Assembly: GCF_002914525.1 (NCBI RefSeq)
Contig: NZ_LODW01000033.1
Span: forward strand, 1 to 64,000
Direction: 5' to 3'
Length of the DNA stretch: 64,000 nucleotides
From: Rhizobium hidalgonense
GTDB taxonomy: Bacteria; Pseudomonadota; Alphaproteobacteria; Rhizobiales; Rhizobiaceae
This document shows positions 34,566 to 43,189 of this stretch, piece after piece; positions within the stretch are counted from its first letter, which is position 1; each line of letters opens with the position of its first letter. A model generated the notes under the pieces. The model was not told where the DNA came from. It did not search any database and saw nothing but the letters and a program-made list of their open reading frames with translations. The translations under genes and the position numbers were made by a program.

Positions 34566-34910
34566 GCGTCTCGTCTCCGGTTTTTTGATCATATAACCGA
34601 AAACGATTCGGCGGTCAGCGGGGAATCGATCGCGAGGGGCCGGCGACTCGTTTTTTTGTCTTGGCAGCGAAATAAGCGTGATGCTGGAAAGGTATCTGCG
34701 CGCATGATGGTCTCCGGTTTCGACGAGTGAAAGGAGACCGGACGGCGGCGGAAAGCTCCACGGTCTCTGCTTACAGCGGCAACGTCCGTATGGCTATTCG
34801 GGTGCGCATGTGCATGTCGTCTCTCCACCGAGAAGAACCTGACCGATGAAGTGATTCGGTATCCGCTGAACCGAAAATTGTCCACGATTTTATTAAATAC
34901 CGACGGTATT
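34566..34910. promoter_or_regulatory. repeat-rich leader between the transposon operon and the 234-aa gene
   Basis: The 645-bp space between the divergent genes at 34389 and 35035 has no supported gene. It holds TCTCCGGTTT twice (34573 and 34711 region), an inverted repeat GGTCTCC / GGAGACC (34709-34739 region), ACCGA / TCGGT around 34843-34861, and the perfect palindrome AATACCG-A-CGGTATT at 34896-34910. Likely promoters and operators for both directions. Confidence 0.45.
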
Positions 34911-35034
34911 GACGCCGCTGCCCTCGGCGCCGTCCAATGGCGCCCACGCGCGTATGGGAGCGCGTGAGCGGCGGTTGCTTGTCGCATGCATGACCGACCG
35001 CAATCCTTCCTTCGGAGACACCGGAGGAAGGCGC

Positions 35035-35739
35035 ATGAGGTACATCAGAAATCGGATGATTGAGTTCCGCGACCGCATGGCACCGCTCCTGAAGGAACTG
35101 AACCTTCGGGCCTGCACGCAGAAGAACGACGCCGGGATCGAGGTCTACTTTGTCGTCCGGGACAAGAAGGCCGATCCTTTTCTCTCTCACAGCTCCGTTT
35201 CCCTCGTGTTCGAGGATCGGGAGGAGACGAATCTGAAGGAAGCGGCCTGGGACAGGGCATACCTGCGCATCGAACAGCACGCCCCGCGACCCGTTGGTGA
35301 CACGGGATGGTTTCACCACCGGTTCTGGGGAGCGGTTTTTCTCGACCTTCCTGACGACCCGGAGACGATGTGGGCGTTCATCGAGCAGAACTTCCAAGAG
35401 CAGCCGTTCATCACCATGGAAAGGAACCCAACGGAGATTCAGAGCGAACATCTCGTAGACGCTTTCAACAAGCTTGACGGGCTGCCCGAGTATTCCCGCA
35501 TCGAGGGACTGGGCATCGATCGCCAGCTCACGGAGAAAGGATTCGTCGAAAGTATCGTCTTCGAGGATTCCCAGGGTCGGGAAGTCCGACTTCGATTTTC
35601 TGGTGACAGCGGGAAAGGCGAAGCCCATGTCGACGGCGAAAAGGTCGTCGAATTCAACACGCATTTCGAAGATGACATACTCCGGATGGCTCTCGCCTTG
35701 CGTGACTGCAACTATGACAGTCGCTTCCTCCGGAAATGA
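35035..35739 (+). CDS. 234-aa protein of unknown family, convergent with the methyltransferase
   Basis: 234 aa. The ATG at 35035 is preceded by GGAGGAAGG, an excellent site, so longer in-frame readings (from 34909 or 34990) were not used. Mixed alpha/beta composition, many aromatic residues (DTGWFHHRFWGAVFLDLP), no membrane segment, no motif that I recognise. Its 3' end overlaps the methyltransferase gene's end by 28 bp on the opposite strand. The pairing suggests a modification-linked partner such as an antagonist or restriction protein, which is inference only. Confidence 0.65.
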   Translation: MRYIRNRMIEFRDRMAPLLKELNLRACTQKNDAGIEVYFVVRDKKADPFLSHSSVSLVFEDREETNLKEAAWDRAYLRIEQHAPRPVGDTGWFHHRFWGAVFLDLPDDPETMWAFIEQNFQEQPFITMERNPTEIQSEHLVDAFNKLDGLPEYSRIEGLGIDRQLTEKGFVESIVFEDSQGREVRLRFSGDSGKGEAHVDGEKVVEFNTHFEDDILRMALALRDCNYDSRFLRK

Positions 35740-37904
35740 CCTTCGGAAATCGGACCTGCCAGGCCGACCTCCGACAGGACGGTAGGCACGACGAGTCTTT
35801 GCTCCTCCGCGTCGAGGATCGCAACGACCTGACGGAGCAGGGGGCGCCGCTTCGGGTTCGGCTCGACGTCCTCTATCGCCTCTCCCGCAAGAATGCGGTG
35901 GGCTTTATCGGCGCCGACCGTCTCCTGCCACGAGCGCGGAGTTCTGCCTCGCAACGACCTGACGCCGATCATGCCTTCGTCGAGAAGAGGTTCGGCAAGC
36001 GCGGCGTCGAGATCGAAGCGCACGCCGGTGAGGGCGGTGTATATCGCCAGGCCGACCGCCTTCGCCATGACCGGCGGGAAGGCGTCGCCGACCATGTCGA
36101 AGTTGCCCCCGCCCTCCGCGTGGAAGCCCCATTTCGAGGGGAATCCTTGAGCGCAGGCCAGCATCTCGAGCGTGAACCGGGGCTTGAAGTCCGAATGGCT
36201 GGCATCGGCTACAGAAGGAGGTTCGTCGGCGAACGAGGACAGGTCGAATCCTTCCACACGCCATCGGTCGAGGTGGGAGGAGCGGGTCTCGGACGACGTC
36301 TTCGTGATCGTCGGCAGCGAGCTCGTGGCATGCGCGATGCGCCAGGAATCGGCCCATTGATCGTAACGCGCCTGGGCGCTGTCCGGCGGGACTAGATGTT
36401 TGAGATGCGCCGGGGTCTCATGGCGAATGACCAGCGGTCCCAGGGTTTCTGCCACGCCTCTGCGGATCGGCTGCGCCATCACCGGTGGAACGAACGTCCC
36501 CTCGACGTCGTTGCGAATTCCGACGATCACCAATCGCTTGCGTTCCTGCGGAAGACCGAAATCGACCGCGTTCAGGGTGGCTACGTCGACCTTGTAGTCC
36601 AGCTCCGCCAGTTCCGCACAGATGCTTGCTAAATACGCCGCGTGGGCATCGTTCGCGATGCCCGGCACGTTCTCGAACATGAACGCGCGTGGGCGGACGA
36701 TCCTGACCGCCCTGATCATCTCCGGAAATAGGTTCTTGTCGTGGTGGCGTCCGGGTCCTTTGCCGGCCTGCGAAAAGGGTTCACATGGCGGCCCGCCGGC
36801 AAGAAGGTCGACGTCTCGGTATCTGGCGAGCTCCTCGTCCGAGATCTTCCTGACGTCCGCCCGGCGCACCTTCCATGCAGGCCAGTTCTTCCTAAGCGTC
36901 CGTGCTCGCTTGTAGCTCTTCTCATACAGGGCGACGTGCCTGAAGCCGGCCGACATCAGTCCGATGGCCTGGCCACCCGCGCCCGCACAGAGTTCCAGGG
37001 CGCGCAGCTCTCTCGACGGCCGCGTCGGAAGGGGTCCGTTCTCAGAAGCGGAGGGTGCGTTCGTGGCGAGATAGAAAAGCGCGTCGGTCAGTTCCGTCGA
37101 CAGCATGGCGGGAGGGTCGGCTTCGAACGCGAACCCGCCGCGATGCGCGAATGCGCCCGACGCAAACCTTTCGAGCGCAGTCCCGGCTAGCTTCACGGCC
37201 TCTTCGTGCGATCCCGGTTGGACCTCATCGAAGGATTCGACCGGTCCCAGGTACCGTTCGAACTCGAGCAGCGCGGCCCGCGCGAGCCTGACAACGTGGG
37301 CATGGTCGGCGGCAAATTCCTTCCAGGTGACGAAAGGCTCGAACGCCTCGGACGGATCTCGCGGAAGGTGGTCCCAACGGAACTGTTCGATCGCTTCGAG
37401 CAAGGCATCGACCAAAGATTCGATCGCACGGATCGCGGTGGGCGACGCCTTCGCTATCATGGATTCGAGGCAGGCCGAGCGTCTTTCCTCCATCCGCTCG
37501 GACTCGGTTTTTGAAGTGAAACGCGCAAAGGATTCAAGGCGGTCGACCGTGTCGCGGTCCAGTTGACGGCCGCTCTGGAGAACGACCTGCGCGGCCCGGC
37601 GGACCTCGTTGGGGGCGCCCGCCAGCGCCGTGGCCGCGGCGGGCGGAAGCGCGCCCTGTGCCAGAAGCTCGGGGCTTTCCTTAAGGATTCGACCGAAGGC
37701 CCGGAACGCCTCCAGTTCATGGTGGCCGAGGCTGGCTCGCGTTCTAAGCAAAGAGTTGACGAACTCCGGGTCGCCCAGGGCGTCCAGCTTCTCCACGATC
37801 GGCGCCGACTTCGCCACGACCGAGGCCATGGTCTCGACCAGGTCGCCGAGCGCGTCCGCGGCTTCCAATATCCGTTTCTCGTCCAGCAGTTTCGTACGGT
37901 CCAT
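35712..37904 (-). CDS. DNA (cytosine-5) methyltransferase with long helical N-terminal region
   Basis: 730 aa, nearly twice a minimal C5-methyltransferase. Residues 1-300 are helical and of unknown family; the Dcm-type catalytic domain begins with RALELCAGAGG (about 301). The catalytic cysteine is in GGPPCEPFS (Cys374), motif VI in MFENVPG, motif VIII in LPQERKRLVIVG; the C-terminal motif X region is present. Methylates cytosine in an unknown target. The N-terminal region shares spacing and residues with the enzyme at 50940. Ribosome-binding site GGGAGCG. Likely cargo of the Tn7-like element. Confidence 0.9.
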   Translation of the reverse strand: MDRTKLLDEKRILEAADALGDLVETMASVVAKSAPIVEKLDALGDPEFVNSLLRTRASLGHHELEAFRAFGRILKESPELLAQGALPPAAATALAGAPNEVRRAAQVVLQSGRQLDRDTVDRLESFARFTSKTESERMEERRSACLESMIAKASPTAIRAIESLVDALLEAIEQFRWDHLPRDPSEAFEPFVTWKEFAADHAHVVRLARAALLEFERYLGPVESFDEVQPGSHEEAVKLAGTALERFASGAFAHRGGFAFEADPPAMLSTELTDALFYLATNAPSASENGPLPTRPSRELRALELCAGAGGQAIGLMSAGFRHVALYEKSYKRARTLRKNWPAWKVRRADVRKISDEELARYRDVDLLAGGPPCEPFSQAGKGPGRHHDKNLFPEMIRAVRIVRPRAFMFENVPGIANDAHAAYLASICAELAELDYKVDVATLNAVDFGLPQERKRLVIVGIRNDVEGTFVPPVMAQPIRRGVAETLGPLVIRHETPAHLKHLVPPDSAQARYDQWADSWRIAHATSSLPTITKTSSETRSSHLDRWRVEGFDLSSFADEPPSVADASHSDFKPRFTLEMLACAQGFPSKWGFHAEGGGNFDMVGDAFPPVMAKAVGLAIYTALTGVRFDLDAALAEPLLDEGMIGVRSLRGRTPRSWQETVGADKAHRILAGEAIEDVEPNPKRRPLLRQVVAILDAEEQRLVVPTVLSEVGLAGPISEGHFRRKRLS

Positions 37905-38031
37905 CTTCGCGCTCCCTGTAGGTCACGCGTAGCAGACGTTGATTTCCGTACCAGAAAGGGATTCGCTACAATTTTACTGAATCGGCCCGAAGCGGCTCGG
38001 CGCTGCCCGGCTCCGGACCCCGGCGCGGTGG

Positions 38032-38592
38032 TCAGAAGGCTTGGAGGGTCGGACGGATTGGCGGAAGCTCGATGGAAGCCGCCGGTTCGACGAGCCATCT
38101 TCCCTTGAGCGGGTTGTAGACGCCGGGAAGCGGGTGATAGCGGTCAATGACCTCGTAGTCGCCATCAGTCGTGACGATGCACGTGTCGTATGCGATCGAG
38201 GTCGCGGCTATCATCAGGTCGTGGCTGACCCGTTCGCTGCGGCTGTCGGGCTGCGGTTGCCAGAAGTTCTTCAGCTTTCGGTTCGCCATCATGCCTGCGA
38301 GCACGTCCTCGACGGCCTTGCCCATCCCAAAGTAAATGAAGTCGGCACGGTCAAGGTCCTCGACCACGGCCCGGACTCTTGCCGCCACGGCCGGATCGCT
38401 CGTCATTCTGAGGCCGCGCTTGATCTCGATCATGACTGGAAAGCAGAGGCAGAAGTCGGCAATCTCGGAGACGTCCTGCAGCCAGGCCTGAAGTCCCTCT
38501 GGCGGTCTCCGGCGCGCTCGGGCGCTGACGATGTTCGTGTCCAGCAACAGCCGCGGTCTTCCCGCGGAGATGTTATTTCCTGGGCTGGACAT
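38032..38592 (-). CDS. PIN-domain ribonuclease, VapC-like toxin
   Basis: 186 aa from ATG 38592; an in-frame extension to 38799 would cross the divergent gene and was rejected. All four acidic positions of the PIN nuclease are present: LLDTNIV (Asp), MIEIKRGL (Glu), SHDLMIAAT (Asp) and TTDGDYEVID (Asp). VapC toxins cleave tRNA or rRNA. The C-terminal 30 residues extend past the usual PIN end. The probable antitoxin is divergent rather than upstream on the same strand. Confidence 0.8.
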   Translation of the reverse strand: MSSPGNNISAGRPRLLLDTNIVSARARRRPPEGLQAWLQDVSEIADFCLCFPVMIEIKRGLRMTSDPAVAARVRAVVEDLDRADFIYFGMGKAVEDVLAGMMANRKLKNFWQPQPDSRSERVSHDLMIAATSIAYDTCIVTTDGDYEVIDRYHPLPGVYNPLKGRWLVEPAASIELPPIRPTLQAF

Positions 38593-38638
38593 GTGTAATT
38601 TCAAAACCAGATTTGCTCTCGGACCGAAGAAACAGTAG

Positions 38639-38656
38639 ATTGACGTTGGCGTCAAT
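38639..38656. promoter_or_regulatory. operator-like palindrome between toxin and antitoxin genes
   Basis: ATTGACG-TTGG-CGTCAAT is a perfect 7-bp inverted repeat in the 100-bp divergent space. This is the typical size of a site bound by an antitoxin or toxin-antitoxin complex. Confidence 0.55.
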
Positions 38657-38692
38657 GTGGGCGGCTCGAGTTGAGGTATACAAGGAATTCGG

Positions 38693-38884
38693 ATGGAGAA
38701 GGTCTGGAACCGTAAGGAAGCGGAAGCGGACATCGCGGCTCTGCTCGATGAGGCTCGGGAGGCGCCGCAGACGGTCCTTGAACATGACGGCAGGTTCATT
38801 GTCCGTTTTGAGAAGGGCGCGAAGATTTCGGTCGCGGAATGGGCGATCCTCCCCGGAACCTTGGAGGACGACGACGTCCTCTAG
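38693..38884 (+). CDS. Phd/YefM-like antitoxin
   Basis: 63 aa. The pattern NRKEAEADIAALLDEA followed by PQTVLEHDGRFIVRF matches the small Phd/YefM fold, which binds DNA as a dimer and neutralises a partner toxin with its C-terminus. AAGGAATT is the ribosome-binding site. Divergent from the PIN toxin, an unusual order for such pairs, so a partner other than the PIN protein is possible; none is seen downstream. Confidence 0.65.
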   Translation: MEKVWNRKEAEADIAALLDEAREAPQTVLEHDGRFIVRFEKGAKISVAEWAILPGTLEDDDVL

Positions 38885-39164
38885 CCTTTGTAGGTTCTGG
38901 GCGCGGTACGCGTCGCGGACGACACCGTGAAAAAGCTAAAGCGACGTTGAAGCGACTCGTTTCGTTAGTTGCGCTCTCCGGGCTGCGCTGCGCCGGACTA
39001 GATGAACGGGCCCGCGACAAAGCCTGTCCACCACAACGATGCACCTGCTGCACATCTCCTGGAGGGGACAAACAGACTTGCCCAAAGAACGACGATCGAA
39101 GCGACCGAAGCCGTGGATGAAGCGCTCGTCTGGCACGACGGCGACTCTCGGGCAACCATCAGGA

Positions 39165-39392
39165 CTACTCGGCGGCTTGCCGCACGGGGTTCTCGTCCGG
39201 GAGCACCAATGGTCCGATGATCTCGAAATCGCAAGGCATTGCGTGCTGGTCTGTGCCCAGTAGTGCAAGGGACCAGTAGTTGGGATCTGCTCCGAAGACA
39301 GTCGAGACTTGCACTACGGTGAGCTTCCCGTCGAAGTGCTTCGCTGAACGCGCCCAGTAAAAGGCTTCCGGAATCAAACTCGCGGTAAACAT
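39165..39392 (-). CDS. 75-aa hypothetical protein
   Basis: 75 aa starting MFTASLIPEAFYWARS, with GGGAGTG upstream. The EAFYWAR...LTVVQVS...FG pattern is familiar from small rhizobial proteins of unknown function. A longer in-frame reading to 39446 was not used. An overlapping plus-strand frame (39039-39263) looks less likely. The 280 bp between 38885 and 39164 hold no supported gene. Confidence 0.55.
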   Translation of the reverse strand: MFTASLIPEAFYWARSAKHFDGKLTVVQVSTVFGADPNYWSLALLGTDQHAMPCDFEIIGPLVLPDENPVRQAAE

Positions 39393-39624
39393 GACGCTCA
39401 CTCCCGTTCGAGCGCGGAAGATATCAGAATTCTTATAAATGAACATGCCTCATGGTGCGCCGCCTGCATGTCGTCGCGGGATCCCGGACGACCTCGGACC
39501 TATGTTGGGGGATGGCTGCGACTCAAGTCTTACGCGTGGAACCGGATGTGGTGGGGAAGTGTTTTCGATTGGCGACGCCAGAGGGTGCCGTGCCCGATTT
39601 TGGAGCCATCCTCGGAGACGAAAC

Positions 39625-40008
39625 ATGCGCCTGCTCATAGTCGAAGACGAACTGGGAATTGCTCTGGCGATCGAGGATGTCGCGATCGACGCCGGATTCG
39701 AAATCGCAGGAATCGCGGGAAACATGTCTGAGGCTCTGGATCTCGGCGCGGAAGCAGACATCGCCATCATCGACGTCCGGCTGGGGGATGGACTCACCGG
39801 GCCGTCGATCGCCCGTGCCCTCTTTTCTGGATTCGGACTTGGGGTGGTGTATTTCACCGTGAACCCCGGCCTTATCGAGAACCCTAAGGGGCGACCTGTC
39901 GTCGCCAAGCCGACGAAGCCCGAAAGAATAGCGGACGCGTTGTCCATGGCAGCCAAAAACGCCCGCGCAAGAACGCATCGCGTCGCGAGCGGGCCCACCT
40001 TCCACTGA
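39625..40008 (+). CDS. single-domain response regulator
   Basis: 127 aa, a receiver domain only: acidic pair in VEDE, phosphoacceptor Asp in AIIDVRLG (about residue 53) and Lys in VAKPTKP. The Thr position reads VYFTVN. No output domain. Such regulators in Rhizobiales are often phosphorylated by HWE/HisKA2 kinases, and an HWE kinase is encoded convergently next door. CGGAGAC at 7 bp supports the start. Confidence 0.85.
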   Translation: MRLLIVEDELGIALAIEDVAIDAGFEIAGIAGNMSEALDLGAEADIAIIDVRLGDGLTGPSIARALFSGFGLGVVYFTVNPGLIENPKGRPVVAKPTKPERIADALSMAAKNARARTHRVASGPTFH

Positions 40009-40120
40009 ACGGTCTTGCCAGACACTACGCCGCAGAATTCCCATCGGTAGTCCGCAGGGGGCGGCGTCATCGTTCTCGCCTGCGCGGAACCTGTATCTGC
40101 AGGGCCGGGGCCGCACTATT

Positions 40121-41143
40121 CTATGTCGGAGAGTCGGAGCAATTTTGATCTTGCAGGTTTTGGAGCGAGGCATCTAGGCTGAGTATGAGTCCTGTCGGGG
40201 CATAATCAACAGAAACATTTCCGAAAGCAGCCAGGCTGGAATAGATGAGCCGGGAGCCGAAGCCCCTCCTTTTCGGAGCTTCCACAGCCGGGCCGCCGCG
40301 CTCTCGCCAACGGACGTCGAGGCGGTCGTCGCCCGCTTCTCGACGCAGGCTCCAATCGATTTCGACCACTCCGGAAGCCACCGATAGGGCGCCGTACTTC
40401 GTTGCATTGGTGACAAGCTCGTGTAGCACCAGGGCGAACGTTAACGCGGCCTGGGGGTTGAGCGTGACTGGCGGGCCACTTGCTCTGAGGCGGTCCGACC
40501 CAAGTCCGAGATTGACTGCGGCCGCCTCGACGATCGTGTCCATGGTCGCAGACAGCCATTTCTTCTGCAGCAGAATTTCATGCGCGTGGGCATAGGCGTT
40601 GATGCGCGCCGATATCGACTGCTCCGCATCCTTCATGCTGCCGGCGCTTCTCAACGACTGGCTGACAATAGCCTGCACGACGGCCAGCGTATTCTTTACG
40701 CGGTGCGAGAGTTCGTGCATCAGGACGCGCTGTCGCTGCTCATTCTCGCGCTGCTCGGTTCGATCCCTGAGTATCTTCAGGAAACCTTCGAGTTCGCCGT
40801 CATCCGACCTCAGCGCCATCAACTGTCCCGACGCCCAGAATAACGAGCCGTCCTTTCGAACGTGCCAGCGCTCATCGTCTCCGTGGCCCTCGATCAAAGC
40901 AGCGGTCATTTCCCGCTGGGGAACCCCCGTCTCGCGGTCCGCCGGCGTAAAGATTACGCCGATGGGCTGGCCAATGATTTCACTCTCGTCCCATCCGAGG
41001 ATCCGGCGCGCTCCCTCGTTCCATGTGGTCACCCTGTGATCAAGATCGACGGAGATGATCGCATATTCGATGGCGCTCTGGAGGATGGCTTCGAGGAAGC
41101 GTTCCCTGGCCTGACTGGAATTGGAAAAGGGGTTCATGACCAT
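40121..41143 (-). CDS. PAS-HWE sensor histidine kinase
   Basis: 340 aa. One PAS domain (about residues 15-135; TTWNEGARRILGW, GRTEQ-like end ILRDRTEQRENEQ) and an HWE-type kinase core with LMHELSHRVKNTLAVVQAI, whose histidine is the phosphoacceptor, and a HATPase region with LHELVTNATKYGALS. Cytosolic. HWE kinases often feed the PhyR/EcfG general stress pathway, consistent with the many EcfG-type promoters here (inference). ATG at 41137 is an alternative start. Confidence 0.92.
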   Translation of the reverse strand: MVMNPFSNSSQARERFLEAILQSAIEYAIISVDLDHRVTTWNEGARRILGWDESEIIGQPIGVIFTPADRETGVPQREMTAALIEGHGDDERWHVRKDGSLFWASGQLMALRSDDGELEGFLKILRDRTEQRENEQRQRVLMHELSHRVKNTLAVVQAIVSQSLRSAGSMKDAEQSISARINAYAHAHEILLQKKWLSATMDTIVEAAAVNLGLGSDRLRASGPPVTLNPQAALTFALVLHELVTNATKYGALSVASGVVEIDWSLRREAGDDRLDVRWRERGGPAVEAPKRRGFGSRLIYSSLAAFGNVSVDYAPTGLILSLDASLQNLQDQNCSDSPT

Positions 41144-41328
41144 GTTGCATCGGATCCATCAAGCCACGAGCGGATGTTCTCGATACTATACCTGACATCG
41201 CCGTATTGCCATCGAGGCCGTGATGTTCCCTTGAGCGCGGTCTCCGTCCAACTATCGGACATTCTGCAGATCATGCTGGCAAAGGTCGCCTACCGACTGT
41301 CCGAACGTCCCTGCAGTCATTCCGACGG

Positions 41329-41353
41329 AGGAACCATATCCTGCCGGTAGCGT
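41329..41353 (+). promoter_or_regulatory. EcfG/RpoE2-type promoter of the DUF1236 gene at 41387
   Basis: GGAAC (41329-41333), 16 bases, CGTTTT (41350-41355): the best match to the general stress consensus in the window. No tandem palindrome lies upstream, unlike sites B, C and D. Confidence 0.7.
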
Positions 41354-41386
41354 TTTGCCGTGACACTCAAGATCCTGGAGGATAAC

Positions 41387-41674
41387 ATGAAAATACTGGT
41401 CATCTCTGCGGCATCGCTGTTTCTGGCACTCGGCGGAGCGGCGGTCGCGCAGACGACGACGGTCGTCGTTCCCGGCGAGGTCAAAACCTACGTCATGAAA
41501 CAGGAAACGCCATCCGTCACGTTCGAAGGCGACGTCGCAGTCGGCACCACGCTTCCTGACACAGTCGAGATCCACACCATCCCCGATCAACCTGATTACG
41601 GCTATGTGGTCGTCAACAAGAAGCGTGTCCTCGTCAATCCGAAGACCCGCGCGGTAATCGAAGTCGTCCAATAG
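41387..41674 (+). CDS. DUF1236 exported protein, short form
   Basis: 95 aa. Signal peptide cleaved after AAVAQ, then a DUF1236 domain (LPDTVEIHTIPDQPDYGYVV...VIEVVQ). It lacks the glycine-zipper region of its relatives at 13177 and 46312. CCTGGAGG is the ribosome-binding site. Periplasmic; function unknown. Confidence 0.8.
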   Translation: MKILVISAASLFLALGGAAVAQTTTVVVPGEVKTYVMKQETPSVTFEGDVAVGTTLPDTVEIHTIPDQPDYGYVVVNKKRVLVNPKTRAVIEVVQ

Positions 41675-41685
41675 CTTGAAAGAAT

Positions 41686-41710
41686 CGCGGGCCTGCGTCC
41701 ATGGCCCGCG
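41686..41710. terminator. hairpin between convergent genes
   Basis: CGCGGGCC (41686-41693) and GGCCCGCG (41703-41710) form an 8-bp perfect stem, 12 bp after the DUF1236 stop and facing the glycosyltransferase gene end. Confidence 0.6.
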
Positions 41711-41738
41711 GTTCCTCCTCATTCCACCTTCGTCCTCA

Positions 41739-42875
41739 TCACAATCTCTTCCACTCGGGGTGCAAGAGTGAATTCAGACTTGCATCCACCGCAGCCAGTC
41801 GCACCAGGTGACGTCGAAACCGAGGTGTCTCGCTGGGGCAGTCCAGAAACGAAGGCACAACCTGATCGTCGAACTTGACACTGTTCATTCGCAGTGAATC
41901 TTCACCGATTGCTATGACCGACGCGGGACGAAGGTATTGCATCAAACGCAGGCTCTTCTCGAGAAGAAGCCGAACCACGAACTGCGGGTCGCTTCGCAAT
42001 ATCGGCAAAATGGTCACAAGCGACAAATAAGCTCGCCGAGCTTGTCGGAATTCCCAAAACGCGTATTTGCGAGTGGCGTCAATTGCGCTTCCGATCACGT
42101 ATCGGGGGAGAACCGGGTTTGCGGCCAACGAACGCCTGACGACCTCCAAGGCGCTTTTGCCCATTCGCAGGTGATTGGACGACATGCTGCCGGGATGCTT
42201 TCGATATCCCACCAGCCGTTCCGGAACGACTTCAATGAAGTAGCGAGCGGCCAGCTTGAGTTCGAAATCGAGGTCTTCGCAGCCTCCAATGCCGGCTGCT
42301 GCATACGAGCTATCAAACCCACCGATCTTAAGCGCAACGTCCCGACGGACGAGAAGGGCGCTTCCATTGCCGATATATTTAAGGTTCAGATGCCGGGCAT
42401 AGATATACCCTCTTGCGACGTCGGAACTGCCAGGGCGAATGATCTCGTCGTCCTCGTTAATGACGTAGTGCAGCGCGTAGACCGCAACCCACCGCGAGGA
42501 CAAGCGCTTAAGAGCGTTCACCTGCTTTTCGATTTTCGTGGGGTGCCAGAGATCGTCGGCGTCGAGGAATGCCACAAATCGACCTGATGATGCTTCGATC
42601 CCAGTATTCCTTGCGGCCGCGACACCGCGGTTCGGCGTAGACAGGAGGTTGATGCGCGAGTCCGACATCGCTGTCTGCTCGACGAGTTTTGCCGTGTCGT
42701 CCGTGGAACCGTCATTGACGACGATAATCTCCAAGGCGGTGTAAGTCTGGCGCATAGCGGACCGAAGCGTGCGCTCAATATAGGTGGAAGCGTTGAAGGC
42801 CGGGATGACCACTGAGACCAAAGGCTGGTCAGAATTAAGGGCTCTTCGTCGATCGTCATCTGTAACTGAAATCAT
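41739..42875 (-). CDS. family 2 glycosyltransferase
   Basis: 378 aa. GT-A fold: VSVVIPAFNASTYIERTL, VVNDGSTDDT and FLDADDLWHP with the metal-binding DxD-like acidic cluster. No membrane segments, so it is a cytosolic or peripheral enzyme that transfers a sugar from a nucleotide donor, perhaps to a surface polysaccharide. The C-terminal 130 residues are not conserved in pattern. It stands alone, without other polysaccharide genes. Confidence 0.88.
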   Translation of the reverse strand: MISVTDDDRRRALNSDQPLVSVVIPAFNASTYIERTLRSAMRQTYTALEIIVVNDGSTDDTAKLVEQTAMSDSRINLLSTPNRGVAAARNTGIEASSGRFVAFLDADDLWHPTKIEKQVNALKRLSSRWVAVYALHYVINEDDEIIRPGSSDVARGYIYARHLNLKYIGNGSALLVRRDVALKIGGFDSSYAAAGIGGCEDLDFELKLAARYFIEVVPERLVGYRKHPGSMSSNHLRMGKSALEVVRRSLAANPVLPRYVIGSAIDATRKYAFWEFRQARRAYLSLVTILPILRSDPQFVVRLLLEKSLRLMQYLRPASVIAIGEDSLRMNSVKFDDQVVPSFLDCPSETPRFRRHLVRLAAVDASLNSLLHPEWKRL

Positions 42876-43189
42876 TGCAGATCTCTCGCCACGTCAACCA
42901 GATGGAAGGGACTGCGTTAGTGCTTTCTGCCGTTCTCCTACATTCAGTTCGAAGCGGGCAAAGCCCAGCCGCCGACAATGTTGGAAGATCTCCTTCAACA
43001 TGCCTACATTCTAACTTCGTCGTGCGGGCGCAAACGGACTTTGGTCTGAGGTAGACCCTCTCCTTTCGTAGGATGGGGAGGTATGTCAGCCGCCGCCGAA
43101 AGACAGAAAGGAAGTGCTAACCAATCCCCTTCCGCGTGCTTTAACGATCGCTGTTTTACGGTCTGCGAACATAGAAGGACGTAACGCAG
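42876..43189. other. 314-bp intergenic region with a palindrome-motif match
   Basis: No gene seen. At 43036-43047 GGACTTTGGTCT matches the palindrome family of sites A-D, overlapped by the inverted repeat GGTCT-GAGGT-AGACC (43043-43057). No GGAAC promoter follows, so its role for the GGDEF-EAL gene is uncertain. Confidence 0.4.

Noticed and set aside
39002..39263. Plus-strand frames antisense to the 75-aa gene at 39165-39392
   Set aside because: A TTG start with GGAGG upstream exists, but the minus-strand protein has a more natural composition and a rhizobial-like pattern. Not fully excluded.
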